From contig JALIZF010001519.1 in NCBI GenBank assembly GCA_029948255.1, forward strand, positions 62,001 through 126,000: a DNA stretch of 64,000 bases, written 5' to 3'. The translations under genes were made by a program, and so were the position numbers. The stretch comes from Telmatactis stephensoni. Taxonomy: Eukaryota; Cnidaria; Anthozoa; Actiniaria; Isophelliidae. Positions 44,301 to 52,166 of this stretch are shown one piece after another; within the stretch, counting starts at the first letter, position 1; each line of letters opens with the position of its first letter. Below the pieces are notes generated by a model that was not told the origin of the DNA, made no database searches, and saw nothing but the letters and a program-made list of their open reading frames with translations.

Positions 44301-47177
44301 ATGTTTTTCATAAAATGTGTTTACAAAATGATATATGTATACATTAATTGCAATTTCGTTTTAGAAGAAATTCCTGACATAAAAATTTATAAGAAAGACT
44401 GATAACCTTTTCTCATTTCAGAATTACCTCTTCTAAGTCTTACAGCTCCATCACACGGCGACTTTGTTCTGATCTACTCGAGAGGTTGTTAGGCTGGGCA
44501 GCAATTGGGACACCCACTATTGTATCGCCAACCAAGACACCCACTACTGCTGTGTCACCCACTAAGACACCCATTTCACCTATTGCAAAGACACCCACCC
44601 ACCCAACTCCTGCGACGTCTACCGCACCGATGGCAAATGGGACGGTAGAATCATTGAAGCCACTGAAATGTTACAAAGATGTCGGCAATGATGATGATGA
44701 TAATGAGCTTCCTCCCTTAGAAGGCACAAATTATAAAAATGAAAATGAAAACCAACAAATCAACAATAAAAAGCTCGTGAACGAGAAAGTTAAGAAGCAG
44801 CCAATGCTTCGTCCACTACCAAAACGGGAACCAGATAAGATAAGCGATGATAGTGACGAACAAGATACAAGCGAAAAGAGGTAAAGATTGCGTTCAATAT
44901 CACTAAGTTTTCGTTTGTATGCGAACAAATAGCGTTTGTGAAATTTGTCTATAATGGCAGAGATCAAACTAGCGTCTTGCTTTATCCGCGAACGTGCTCT
45001 TTCTTAGGGCGGACACACACACACACACACACACTACACCATGACGTGCTGGAGTGAACGTGACCTGAAACATTGCTGTGACGTCTCAGGCACATGCAAA
45101 CGAGAAATCCTTCTCGCTTGCAGGGTAGCGCTCCAACCACCATAGTTATTTAAAGACTTATTTATAATGCATAATTTTGATACACATACTGTATATTGGT
45201 TAGAGCAGGTTTCGTGTGAATGTAAAAACGGACCGGCCACGGCAAGTATTTCGAATGTTTTTATAGAAATCACGGCACTGACACGGTCACGGCACGGCGC
45301 GGTACGTTTGATACTCGTAGGAAATCTGCCCTCCACGTGACTTGAGTGACTAAAGACCGAACTCTTTTAGCCGTGATCCATTGCTTATAGCTGATGTTTG
45401 TCCATTCTTGTCTTGTTTAGTTATCATCCCATTACATTGTGGTCGCAAACCAAAGACACAATACGCATATCGGTTCGTCTTCGAGGTGTGAGAAAACAAA
45501 GTACTGAAATTATCGACAACAAACTACTATTCAGGTAACTTTGACCTTTGGGAGACTTTTCCTTGCATACTAGGCATACTAGTTTATGCAATCCTCGTTA
45601 TTGACGACTCTTAATATTAATGCACATATTAATTTTCAAAGGGAGAAGCAGGAATAGCTTCATTTTCATGCGGCACAAGAACGAGGCTCTTCCAATTGAT
45701 ATGTGCATTAATATTGAGTCGTCAATATTACGCGTGCTCTGCTTGATCGAGAAATGTGTGTGATAATCTCGAGCCCAGAGTTTTGCCATCGTCTGGTCAG
45801 CGGACGCGACCCTGACCAAGAGGAACGCAGGCGCTGGGTTCGAGATTGTGTGTGATTACAGTACAGAGATGACGTCATTGTATCTTGCGCGCGCTCTGGT
45901 TGGTTAAAATATTTCGTTTCATCTTATATATATCAGAAATATTCCATTTCTTTGTGCGTCTGTTTTCAAATAAATGCACAGAGGCGTGCTTTTTTGTTCT
46001 AATCTCGTTTGTTCCCACCACCGTCATCAATGCATCTATTAGAGTACAGACACACTAGGCTAGCCCTTCCACCATGTTCACCTATATCACGTTGGGGTGA
46101 CAGTCTAAAATAATAGCTTGTCATATTGATGAAAGTGAAATTTCGTCGCAGTTGTCTATAAAATGAGAAAGTGATGTACGTTCGAAAAATAGAAATTTTA
46201 CAAAGAAATGTATGGAGGTCGGTCATACTGGCCCTTCCACCATACATTTCTCGCAAAATTAAAATTCGTAACCTTTCGATTTTATAAAAAAATTGCGACT
46301 TTGCAATTTTGTGATTTATTGCTATCACAACTTTGGTGGTGGATTCATTCCATTAAAATGAGTATTTCAGATTGTCACCCCAGGGTGAGGTGAATTGCCA
46401 TGGTGGCGACGATCAAGCTGTCCCATATTTGCTGTAACCATGGTAACACTGAGAAGACTATCCCATGTGTATTGCCATGGTAACCATAAACCTTCAATTT
46501 TGTAACCATGGAAACAATACTCTTGCTATCGTTGATGTTGCTGTTTTACATCTTCAGTACAAAGCTCCATGGGAAAAAGTACCATTTGGAGTTATCTCTG
46601 TTTAATGCTGTCAGTGCCGAGGTAAAACAGTTATTATCTTGTTTATTTCTGTCAGTTATTATCTATTTATTAACAAGCTGCGCCACTTGCGCAGAGAAGT
46701 CAGTCGGTCGGTCGGTCGGTCGGTCGGTCTCCCATAGGCATATAATAATAATAATCAACTCTTCTGTCCAATCAGGAGAAGCAAGTTCAAGTCAAAGGAG
46801 ATGAAGTATTGATTCTTCTAAAAAAGACTAAAAGGGAGACGTGGCCAAGACTAATCGAGTCAAAAGACAAGGTAGCGTACTTTTCCACTTAAATTAAAAA
46901 CAAATTGAAGCTGTATTTGCTCTTAAGAGTCTTATTCGTTCTTTTGTTTTAGCTTGCATATCTCAGTATCGACTTTGATCGCTTTGAAATATCGTCCTCG
47001 GAGGAAGAAGACGATAAAAAGAAGAAGCCTTTCCAATATCTCCCACCAAAATCTCTAAACAAACGCATCATCAACGAGAATGTCATTGTACCAGAAATGG
47101 ACAACACCAGCGAATCCAGCAGCTCTGAGAATGAAGGAGAAGGATTTGACATGGAAAATTTGTTCAGTTTTGATTGA
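21760..47177 (+). CDS. TDRD12: TDRD12-like piRNA-pathway helicase/Tudor protein with armadillo and CS domains (whole gene, 5' end missing)
   Basis: By eye I traced 42 exons in phase across 25 kb (about 2,550 codons): 21760-21900, 23283-23371, 24108-24155, 24734-24853, 25318-25373, 25446-25531, 26260-26326, 26661-29369, then the blocks listed separately, ending at TGA 47175-47177. An AATAAA lies at about 47357. The order Tudor, degenerate DEAD helicase, CCCH finger, Tudor, and specific stretches (NGPLALIL, LPLCDF-like finger, LGNTLWLDP, HIKQLRKL) match vertebrate TDRD12. TDRD12 and the insect Yb proteins act with PIWI proteins in piRNA production in germline granules. Vertebrate TDRD12 (about 1,180 residues) ends soon after the HIKQLRKL segment; here a third Tudor, armadillo repeats and a CS domain follow in frame. 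Two neighbouring genes cannot be excluded, but every downstream splice phase is compatible and no stop or new start is seen between. Confidence 0.85.
22145..22313. mobile_element. MITE with GGGACCGTTCATTTTTTATC terminal repeats
   Basis: The left end GGGACCGTTCATTTTTTATC followed by a G-rich block is mirrored at the right by a C-rich block and GATAAAAAATGAAT. About 169 bp, non-coding, in a TDRD12 intron. A related C-rich fragment lies at about 22790-22858. GCGAGCGCGAAGCGCGAGC-type repeats at about 22535 and 22671 are a separate dispersed motif. Confidence 0.7.
23447..23630. mobile_element. MITE with CAGGGGTGGAT terminal repeats, copy 1
   Basis: Ends are CAGGGGTGGAT and ATCCACCCCTG, with a short internal duplication ('cttcaggaggggatg' twice). 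It is about 80% identical by eye to the element at 55805-55983. Located in a TDRD12 intron; no coding capacity. Confidence 0.75.
24936..24990. repeat. Short tandem repeat, unit CATCCCCTAGA
   Basis: Three to four copies of an 11-12 bp C-rich unit in a TDRD12 intron. The chance open frames here (24892-25243) come from this composition. Confidence 0.6.
26661..29369 (+). CDS. TDRD12: TDRD12 large exon: repeat linker and helicase Q-motif
   Basis: A 2.7-kb exon joins the Tudor to the helicase. It starts with a Lys/Gln-rich helix (VERRKLQQEKFIKQQQEV). From 27465 to 28364 come twelve near-identical 25-residue (75-bp) repeats plus a partial one; the core is SPQYPGRIPQHSPFEEQRHG. A second, shorter repeat family (LPSQ..HQG, LEARLPSQ) covers about 28625-29060. 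The exon ends with the helicase entry: LTPIQKHMWPALLRGRDVAGIAP (Q motif) and then RNAGSRLAYLLP where an active enzyme has its nucleotide-binding GKT, so motif I is degenerate. The reading frame shifts near 26890-26915, near 28625 and back near 28940; the LPSQ repeat shows the middle stretch belongs to the same protein. The repeat linker looks disordered; its role is unknown. Confidence 0.8.
27465..28387 (+). repeat. 75-bp coding minisatellite (12 full units)
   Basis: Twelve contiguous 75-bp units plus a partial unit, very similar to one another. Changes are mostly one of a few alternatives (QYPG/QDPG, HMTK/HMTN/HRTN), the pattern of recent unequal crossing-over or slippage. Because the unit is a multiple of three, the array keeps the TDRD12 frame and also leaves two antisense frames open by accident. 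Confidence 0.95.
29527..29694. mobile_element. Foldback MITE with GATTCCATTTTTCTGTGGGT ends
   Basis: About 40 bp at each end are inverted copies (GATTCCATTTTTCTGTGGGT at left, ACCCACGGAAAAATGGAATC at right), including GTACTCTAATAGATGCACAG and its complement. It lies in the intron after the large TDRD12 exon. A decayed relative is at about 45936-46055. Confidence 0.75.
30242..32971 (+). CDS. TDRD12: TDRD12 exons: degenerate DEAD helicase core
   Basis: Exons 30242-30761, 31701-31901, 32409-32554 and 32780-32971, in phase with each other and with the exon ending at 29369. The first helicase lobe has PLALILCSDW (motif Ia position), CEILVATVPC (Ib), VFDNAD where active enzymes have DEAD (motif II) and ASS where SAT is usual (motif III). 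The second lobe has HEIVVFTNT (IV), VITDGVLMNGLLAI (V) and FGRRFFCM in place of HRxGRxxR (VI). Together with the missing motif I, this predicts a scaffold or RNA-binding fold with little or no ATPase activity, as reported for the TDRD12/Yb group. An earlier acceptor at 32369 would break phase and was rejected in favour of 32409. Confidence 0.85.
32560..32630. repeat. Pyrimidine-rich microsatellite (CCTT/CCCT)n
   Basis: A CCTTCCTTCC run passes into CCCTCCCTCC immediately after the donor of the 32554 exon. Confidence 0.85.
33626..36939 (+). CDS. TDRD12: TDRD12 exons: CCCH zinc finger and second (extended) Tudor
   Basis: Exons 33626-33690, 34327-34409, 34750-34970, 35649-35709, 35822-35911, 36121-36183, 36255-36316, 36608-36737 and 36866-36939. 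The first two encode a CCCH finger, C-X8-C-X5-C-X3-H (CDFLMAYGTC, KKKCPLRH), split by an intron. That junction is the only one where phases do not agree by one base. The next exons give an extended Tudor: VLYVMNATCLWVRV, IHFVDKGTYETV, VFVCRVKPQDKSFQW, LGNTLWLDPL, HIKQLRKLCED. These match the C-terminal half of vertebrate TDRD12 closely and fix the family assignment. Tudor modules of this type bind symmetrically dimethylated arginines of PIWI proteins. Confidence 0.88.
33864..34200. repeat. Tandem repeat of 72-84 bp units in zinc-finger intron
   Basis: Four units and a partial fifth, each starting ACACAGACTCA and containing GTACTGCTCATTAGCAGTG and TTGTCTTTTCACTAGTGACA. Lengths differ by 6 bp steps through gain or loss of a 'agcata/agcaca' microrepeat. 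A single relative in the opposite orientation occurs at about 57395-57470 in the ANKRD gene. The resulting open frames are artefacts. Confidence 0.85.
34534..34683. mobile_element. CCGTGACCGTG-family MITE, copy 1
   Basis: Terminal inverted repeats of about 28 bp (TAGAGCAGATTTCGTATGAG at left; complement at right) enclose a GC-rich core with repeated CCGTGACCGTG. Related elements lie at 40670-40800 and, inverted, at 45201-45332; a fragment is near 43965-44015. All sit in TDRD12 introns. Confidence 0.8.
35096..35287. mobile_element. Foldback MITE with TAGGGAGCTTAAG ends
   Basis: TAGGGAGCTTAAG at left and CTTAAGCTCCCTA at right are exact inverted copies. The imperfect pairing continues about 55 bp inward (GACGTTTTTATCAACACGGA and complement). 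About 192 bp with a CG-rich centre; the ends suggest a TA duplication. Confidence 0.8.
36771..36809. repeat. (CTCTG)n microsatellite
   Basis: About eight perfect CTCTG pentamers in a TDRD12 intron, close to the next acceptor. Confidence 0.85.
37008..39622 (+). CDS. TDRD12: TDRD12 exons: third extended Tudor
   Basis: Exons 37008-37130, 37714-37827, 37897-38072, 38383-38453, 38780-38923, 39144-39191, 39407-39457 and 39561-39622, all phase-consistent. The module opens with YVSAVDTPGLFFAQL, as in extended Tudors, then a Tudor core of textbook form, WYRARI ... YDVFYVDYGDREWL (37897 exon), with the aromatic residues needed for methylarginine binding. It closes with an SN-like half (HRYVVDLVDTSTSIDVIF). 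Vertebrate TDRD12 has no equivalent third module, so this is part of the lineage-specific extension. The intact cage suggests it may be the best methylarginine reader in the protein. Confidence 0.85.
39728..40133. repeat. 42-bp minisatellite (GTAATGTTGCACGCAATACA)
   Basis: About ten tandem copies of a 42-bp unit, the central ones nearly identical and the outer ones diverged, in the intron just before the first armadillo exon. All open frames on both strands here (up to 240 codons antisense) come from the unit length being divisible by three. Two or three copies of the same family occur at 49770-49930. Confidence 0.92.
40282..44880 (+). CDS. TDRD12: TDRD12 exons: armadillo repeats and acidic linker
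   Basis: Exons 40282-40410, 40845-40905, 40972-41036, 41395-41470, 41694-41746, 42715-42840, 43257-43332, 43748-43848 and 44422-44880, all in phase with the preceding Tudor exons. They encode about four armadillo-type repeats. Each has the helix pattern AVREGGGVRSICRLL ... VQEHLLVSLECL, and repeats recur as ARREGGLKSLCHLM, AVRELDGIRILCQEL, AIEQHGGIRTLCRLV and IIRHDGGLSAICKRV. Each repeat is usually split into two exons at a fixed point. The last exon continues into a Thr/Pro-rich stretch (TKTPTTAVSPTKTP) and an acidic/basic linker before the CS domain. Armadillo arrays are protein-binding superhelices; I know of no TDRD12 family member with one. Confidence 0.85.
40670..40800. mobile_element. 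CCGTGACCGTG-family MITE, copy 2
   Basis: Ends GTCGTATGAGGGCAAAACGG and TTTACAGTCATACG, with core CCGTGACCGTGTCAGTGCTG. Same orientation as copy 1 at 34534; more diverged ends. Confidence 0.7.
41229..41385. repeat. 31-bp tandem repeat abutting a splice acceptor
   Basis: Five near-perfect copies of a 31-bp unit (GAACGAATGCACTCATATCT plus GAAGTAAATTT). The last copy ends about 10 bp before the acceptor of the exon at 41395, so the branch-point and polypyrimidine region of this intron directly follows, or partly lies in, the array. Confidence 0.92.
41781..42126. mobile_element. Pair of inverted MITE copies forming a long palindrome
   Basis: A 153-bp unit (41781-41933) has its own terminal inverted repeats (AGAGTGATTTTCACCGGACT and complement). 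It is followed after 46 bp by a 147-bp reverse-complement copy (41980-42126), giving two arms that are nearly complementary over their full length. Located in the intron before the exon at 42715. Confidence 0.9.
43360..43640. repeat. CT-rich low-complexity tract
   Basis: A pyrimidine-rich, irregular (CCCT)n/(CTTT)n tract in the intron between armadillo exons. It produces long but meaningless frames. Confidence 0.8.
45015..45036. repeat. (AC)n microsatellite
   Basis: About nine CA dinucleotides in a TDRD12 intron. Confidence 0.85.
45201..45332. mobile_element. CCGTGACCGTG-family MITE, copy 3 (inverted)
   Basis: Ends TAGAGCAGGTTTCGTGTGAA and GAAATCTGCCCT; the core is the reverse complement of the cores at 34534 and 40670. 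Confidence 0.75.
45421..47177 (+). CDS. TDRD12: TDRD12 exons: CS (p23-like) domain and acidic C-terminus
   Basis: Exons 45421-45534, 46558-46621, 46776-46871 and 46953-47177. The CS domain begins YHPITLWSQTKDTIRISVRL, continues YHLELSLFNAVSAE and ends VLILLKKTKRETWPRL, the expected strand pattern with the final WprL motif of p23/SGT1-type CS domains. These domains often contact HSP90. Insect Yb-family relatives of TDRD12 also include CS-containing members, which fits a piRNA role. The last exon encodes a short Ser/Glu/Asp-rich tail (SSSEEEDD, SESSSSENEGEG) with a stop at 47175-47177 and AATAAA at about 47357. Confidence 0.87.
46704..46729. repeat. (CGGT)n microsatellite
   Basis: About six perfect CGGT units in the last third of a short TDRD12 intron. 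Confidence 0.85.
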
Positions 47178-47354
47178 TGGCGTTCGAAACGTTAAGGCAT
47201 ATGTATTTCTACTTCTGCATAAAAGACAGAAGCATCGATGTTGTTGGAAATGTATGGTATATCTGTAATAGTGTGTACAGAATCATAGGAAACGTTAAAA
47301 TTATAGTCTTTTATAAAAAAAAAAGTTAGAAAAATGTTATAAAAGTTCGAGTTT

Positions 47355-47362
47355 CAAATAAA
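47355..47362 (+). terminator. Polyadenylation signal AATAAA for TDRD12
   Basis: CAAATAAAG about 180 bp after the stop codon is the first canonical hexamer in the 3' flank; a poly-A-rich stretch lies at about 47313. Confidence 0.55.
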
Positions 47363-47724
47363 GAAAATACTTTTCCATCCAGAAATAGAGTTACTGACAG
47401 TAAGCTACACTTCTCTTATACCGATGCCTTGGCAGAGAAACCTCGCGGAAGGTACTTCATTTGTCGTAAATATTAGTAATTTTAAAATACTAAGCCTGAC
47501 CCTAGCCCTACGACTAATAAAGTACCTACGTATCGCTGTGACTTGTGACGCAATCCCATTTCATGTGAAAGGCAAAATCAACTTACCAGAAATCACGGAA
47601 TTTTCTGGTCAGTCGAAATTCTAAGGGAAAACCGACGAAATTGTTAGGTGAGGTGGAATTTTCAGGAAAAGTCAAATTCTCATACTTGTTAGAATTGTAG
47701 GCTCCGACTGAGGACCGAGCCTAA

Positions 47725-47909
47725 GGAATTGTCAGCTGAGGAAGAATTGTCAACTGGGGAGGAATTGTCAGCTGGAAGGGGATTGTCAACTGAGGAGGAA
47801 TTGTCAGCTGGGTAGGAATTGTCAGCTGGAGGGGGAATTGTCAGGTGGAGAGGGCATTGTCAGCTGGAGGGGGAATTGTCAAATGAGGAGGAATTGTCAG
47901 CTGAGGAGA
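47725..47909. repeat. About 21-bp variable tandem repeat (GGAATTGTCAGCTGAGGAG)
   Basis: Eight or nine imperfect copies (GGAATTGTCAGCTG with GAGGAG or GAGGGG tails), downstream of TDRD12. Confidence 0.88.
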
Positions 47910-49769
47910 AAGTGAGATAAGTGACTTCTTATTCGAAAGCGGGTAAGCGCTAACCCAAAGTTAACGCCCAATTAATGGTGTTCTTTAGATTTAACCGTGG
48001 TACGGTCAGGGTCAGGGTGAGGCTCACTCGCTTTCGAATAACCGGACCCAGAGAATTAGTCTGTTTTTTTTCCTGCAACATCATGGCAAAAAGAGCAATT
48101 ATGAGCAACCACACTATACAACTCTTCTGTACCGGCTATTTTTGGCTCTGAATTCGAGTATTTTTTGCTTCCCTTGACAGTTCGAAGTAGTACTTTATTC
48201 CAGAAGCAAATCAATTTTTTGGATCTGAATCAGTTACAACTAACGCATTTTACAAATTAGTTTGTACAAAAAGGCCCAACCAAGTGGCTGTAAGAAATAA
48301 ATATTCTCTACATGTACATAGATCAATCTTACGCCAGAATGTCCTCAAATTCAGTGATTGGTGGCTCAGAGCATCCAAAGGAATACATTATACTACACAA
48401 GACCTCTTTCTTGCGTCAGAATATCCTGAAATACGGTCTTCACTTCCCTGTCCCATAACTAGCTCCACCAGCTTTTTGTACTTCCTCTTTAAGAGTGTCA
48501 TACTTAAGATCATTGACATCGCTTGTAAAAACTTCCACTGCAAAGTTCTAACGAAAATGTGAAAATGTATCAGTGAGAAAGAGGAAATCAGTTGAGTTTC
48601 GTTATGTTCACTTTTTGCTTCATGAACATGAACTAGTACGGCAGCGGAAAAAGCGAATTTTAGGCCGCTTCAATCGCAAGAAGCTTGAACAATGAGTTCC
48701 GTGCACCAAACGTTGAAAATTGCACATGACTTTCAACCTACTGGCGCCCGGGGCGAAGCACAGGTAGCCCAAACTGTACATTTAATTGCATGATTCAATA
48801 CTGTAAATACGAAAGAAAACTAAATAAGTTATATCTGGTGAGCTATATTTTTTCATTTTTTGAACATTCAAAGTATATAAAATTTTTTGAAATATCCAGT
48901 CAAACGTACATGCAGCTTGGGCTACCTGTGAGTGGATTACCAGACTTAGCAAGTACGACGCGACCTGAAAAAGGACGACACGCGCACTTATGAATTTTCT
49001 TCAAATGATCGTTGACGTCGCCGACGTCAAGAAGATGACATGCACGTTAACAAGCGAACTGGCAGGGCCGTAGCAAGGCAAATTCTTTTGGAGGCAGCTG
49101 GGCGACGAAACCAAAGGGTGCATAATTAAGCTAAATTTCCTTCCAAAGGTCTTTGTTGGAAACTTGAAGGGATTTTGAACACTAAAAGGTTGAGGTTTGT
49201 AGGCGTAATCATTCTTGTCTGGTGTACAACAAATTATTATATGGGGTAAGATCGGCAATTTCATTCTCGATGGAAGTGAAAATGACATGAACAACTTAAA
49301 AAGTATATTGTACTTGAAGCAAAGGCATCAATATTGGCCCCGCGGCCCCTCCCCATGCTACGGCCCTGATGGCGTCCTGAACGCGACGGCGCGCAATTGG
49401 TTACTATCGACGAACCATCACACTAAGAGAGTCATTTTATTGTTTTGTCTGCTTACCGATATGACAGTCTTCAGATTTCCCTTGTCAATGCTAACTTTTG
49501 CTTTCTTTAACGGAGAAATATTGTCACCAATCCATGTAATATACACAAACTTGGCTCGTCGGCTCAACTCGTCACCAGTCTCAAGCCTCGCAAAGGCGTA
49601 GAGTCGTTCGTCATCTAAATAATAACGTGTAAACAAAGCTGTAGTTTTTTTAATCAGTTTGGTGGCCACGTATTTCATTTGATAAAGAACGTCCTCCCAT
49701 TGTTCTTTCTCCTCGTCTCACTAATGTTTGGCGGCAAGGTATTGCGTCAGAACATACACGATGCAGCTT

Positions 49770-49930
49770 TTTCTGAAACACTGCGTGCAGCACAGTCACA
49801 CGGCATGCGCGCATGTGTCCACCCCTGCTAAATTGTGCGCAATACAGTTGCACGGTTTATCCACCCCTGCGATGTTGCGCGCAATACAGTTACTCCGTGT
49901 GTTCACCCCTGCAACAGTTGCCCGCACCGT
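49770..49930. repeat. Diverged copies of the 42-bp minisatellite
   Basis: Two to three units (TGCGCGCAATACAGTTGCAC and variants) matching the array at 39728-40133, flanked by related GCGCGCAA palindromes up to about 50370. Confidence 0.75.
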
Positions 49931-50745
49931 TACAGAAAAAGGTCCAGAAGTAGAACTTGATCCTAAACCAATTGTTGCAACGCAACGTAGCCTGTTGACA
50001 GGCTGCAAACAGGCTGCGAGAAGGAAGGGGAGGAGATGAGGAAGGAAAGGCTCCACCAGCCTCCCCCCTCCCCCAGGCACTCCCTCCCCTTTTCTCCTCA
50101 CTAAACCCATTCCATTCTCCCTTCCTCTTCCCCCCCAAAACCTGTTGACAGGCTACGCGCAACGTTGCGTGTAACGGGGGTAGACATGATTTAAGTATCA
50201 ACTTGTAATGTAGTTTTTTGCCTTTTCTCAGTCGAATCATACACACTCACACTTACACATGTGACAGTGATACGTATACTCTGTTACGTCAATAAAGGAA
50301 TTGTGTGTTCGAAAGTTTGCTGATCGACTTGAAGTCTACAGTGCAATTGTGTTGCGCGCAATGTTGTAGGAAAGGTTTCATCATATGGAGCGGCCCATGG
50401 CGGAACTGCGCATATAAATGGGAGGTCAAATTGCCAGTGCGTTTGTTCATATTACCGCTCATGATTATTCTTACCATTAAACTCTTGTAAAAGTTCTTCG
50501 TAAACTGTGCCAGACTTCAAATGAACAATTTTTTCTTTATCATTATAACCAAACAACGCCCTGAAAAATAAATGTTTAAAGCCCGTATAATCACGCTCAT
50601 GCGGCAGAATAAACCTTCGAGTGGAAATGGTAAGGGCAATAGGCTGCCTTCCGTCATTATGTGAACTTTTCACCGTTAATTCCGGCGGAAATTTAGCCTA
50701 TTTGTGTGGTCAAAGTTTGATGGATGTACGCGGTAGCCTTTCGTG

Positions 50746-50842
50746 TGTTTCACGAGTTCAGCACGATCAAACAGCTCTTGCGTTCAGCTTGTGGTACAGG
50801 ACTCTTAAGGTAATATAAGATTTCGAGTGTAAATGTTTGACT
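50746..50842 (+). repeat. Diverged duplicate A, possible alternative 5' exon
   Basis: GCTCTTGCGTTCAGCTTGTG followed by CTCTTAAG|GTAATA. The same stretch occurs at 52071-52166 ending CTCTTAAG|GTAAGA. Both copies end in plausible splice donors and continue similarly into the putative intron (TTTCGAGTGTAAATG). Coding potential is absent. They may be duplicated non-coding first exons of the downstream gene or simply a dispersed repeat. Confidence 0.4.
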
Positions 50843-52070
50843 TTTAAGAAGTCAGTCAAGACTTGTCTGGTGCAGACGTTCCTCGAAACACTGCAATATT
50901 TTGGTCATTCCAAACATCAGAACCTTCAAACACCTATTCCCTTTATCCACATCCTACTGTCGTCCTGACACATAACCAAGTCATCTTCATCTGACTCACC
51001 AAGTTTCTTCTGTACTGTCACTACGCACATTTTCGTACGCTGCCTCGACTGCTTCTTTGTCTACATTGCCGTGTGACATTTTAAAACACTTTCAGCGAAT
51101 AAAACTGCCAGGTATTTTTGCTGGTTATGTTGGTTGGTTAGAAGATTTACATTTTCAGGATATAGTTAACGAGCGCGCGAGTATGACTATTACGTCATAA
51201 GACATTACGTCATCAGTAAGACTAGTCATGATGACGTCATTATGGTGGAGTCGTGAATTGACGTTACCTTACATTCGTTCGTTCGTTCGTTTGTTTTTGG
51301 TATTCATGTTTAGTTGTCGTGTGCGCCTCAATTTTAATCTTTGTTGACGAAAAAGTCCACATGCATAAGAGCGAACAGACTGATTTCATGATCGCACCAC
51401 AGGAAGCCCATCTGCGGAGTGAACAGACGATTTTCTTATGGACCAGTCTGGGGTCTATTAGTAGATCGAGACCAAAAATGCCTGAACAGTACAGTAAAGG
51501 AGTCTATCTAGGACCCATGTTGTATTTTAAAGCATTAAGAAATATTTACACCATCTACTTCTGTCATTCATACGTCCGGCCAAGACGGTCTAGATTTGTA
51601 GTCACTGTTCAGCAATAAAAACCTGACTAAACGATCCAGCCAATTAGCGAAAATAAGCAGGGTTTGTATTATAAAAGGACAATGAAATACACTGAAAAGC
51701 TAAGGTGACAAGACCACTATTCCGAAATCTATACTTTGATTCCATTCCCGATTTTCCATGTAGGAAAAAGCTGTCTTGATTTGAAAGCTCCCGGATGTTG
51801 ATTAGTTTTGGCGGGAAGCACGATTCTCAAATCTTTTGAACCCAAACATCTTTTGTTTTCATACCAGAAATATCATTCCGAGTCCTTTGGACCTTGTTTG
51901 TCAAGAAGGAAAAGACAGTCTATAACTTTGTTAGACCTTGTTACACGGTCCCAGTGGAGTGTCTGTCATCAGAGCTGAGAACTTGCATGTCTTGAGTATC
52001 GATTCCCTCTTTATACCTATCATGGCGCTGTGAGCTTCGATTTCTCAAGTCAGTCTATTGTTATTCTCCC

Positions 52071-52166
52071 GTGTTCTTCACGAGTTGAGCACGATCAAAA
52101 CATCTCTTGCGTTCAGCTTGTGGTAAAGTGCTCTTAAGGTAAGATTTTGAGTGTAAATGATTGAAT
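52071..52166 (+). repeat. Diverged duplicate B, possible alternative 5' exon
   Basis: Second copy of the sequence at 50746-50842, with a stronger donor (AAG|GTAAGA). See that entry. Confidence 0.4.

Noticed and set aside
51319..51618. 99-codon frame in the intergenic region
   Set aside because: No domain, no splice context and no repeat homology seen; compatible with chance.
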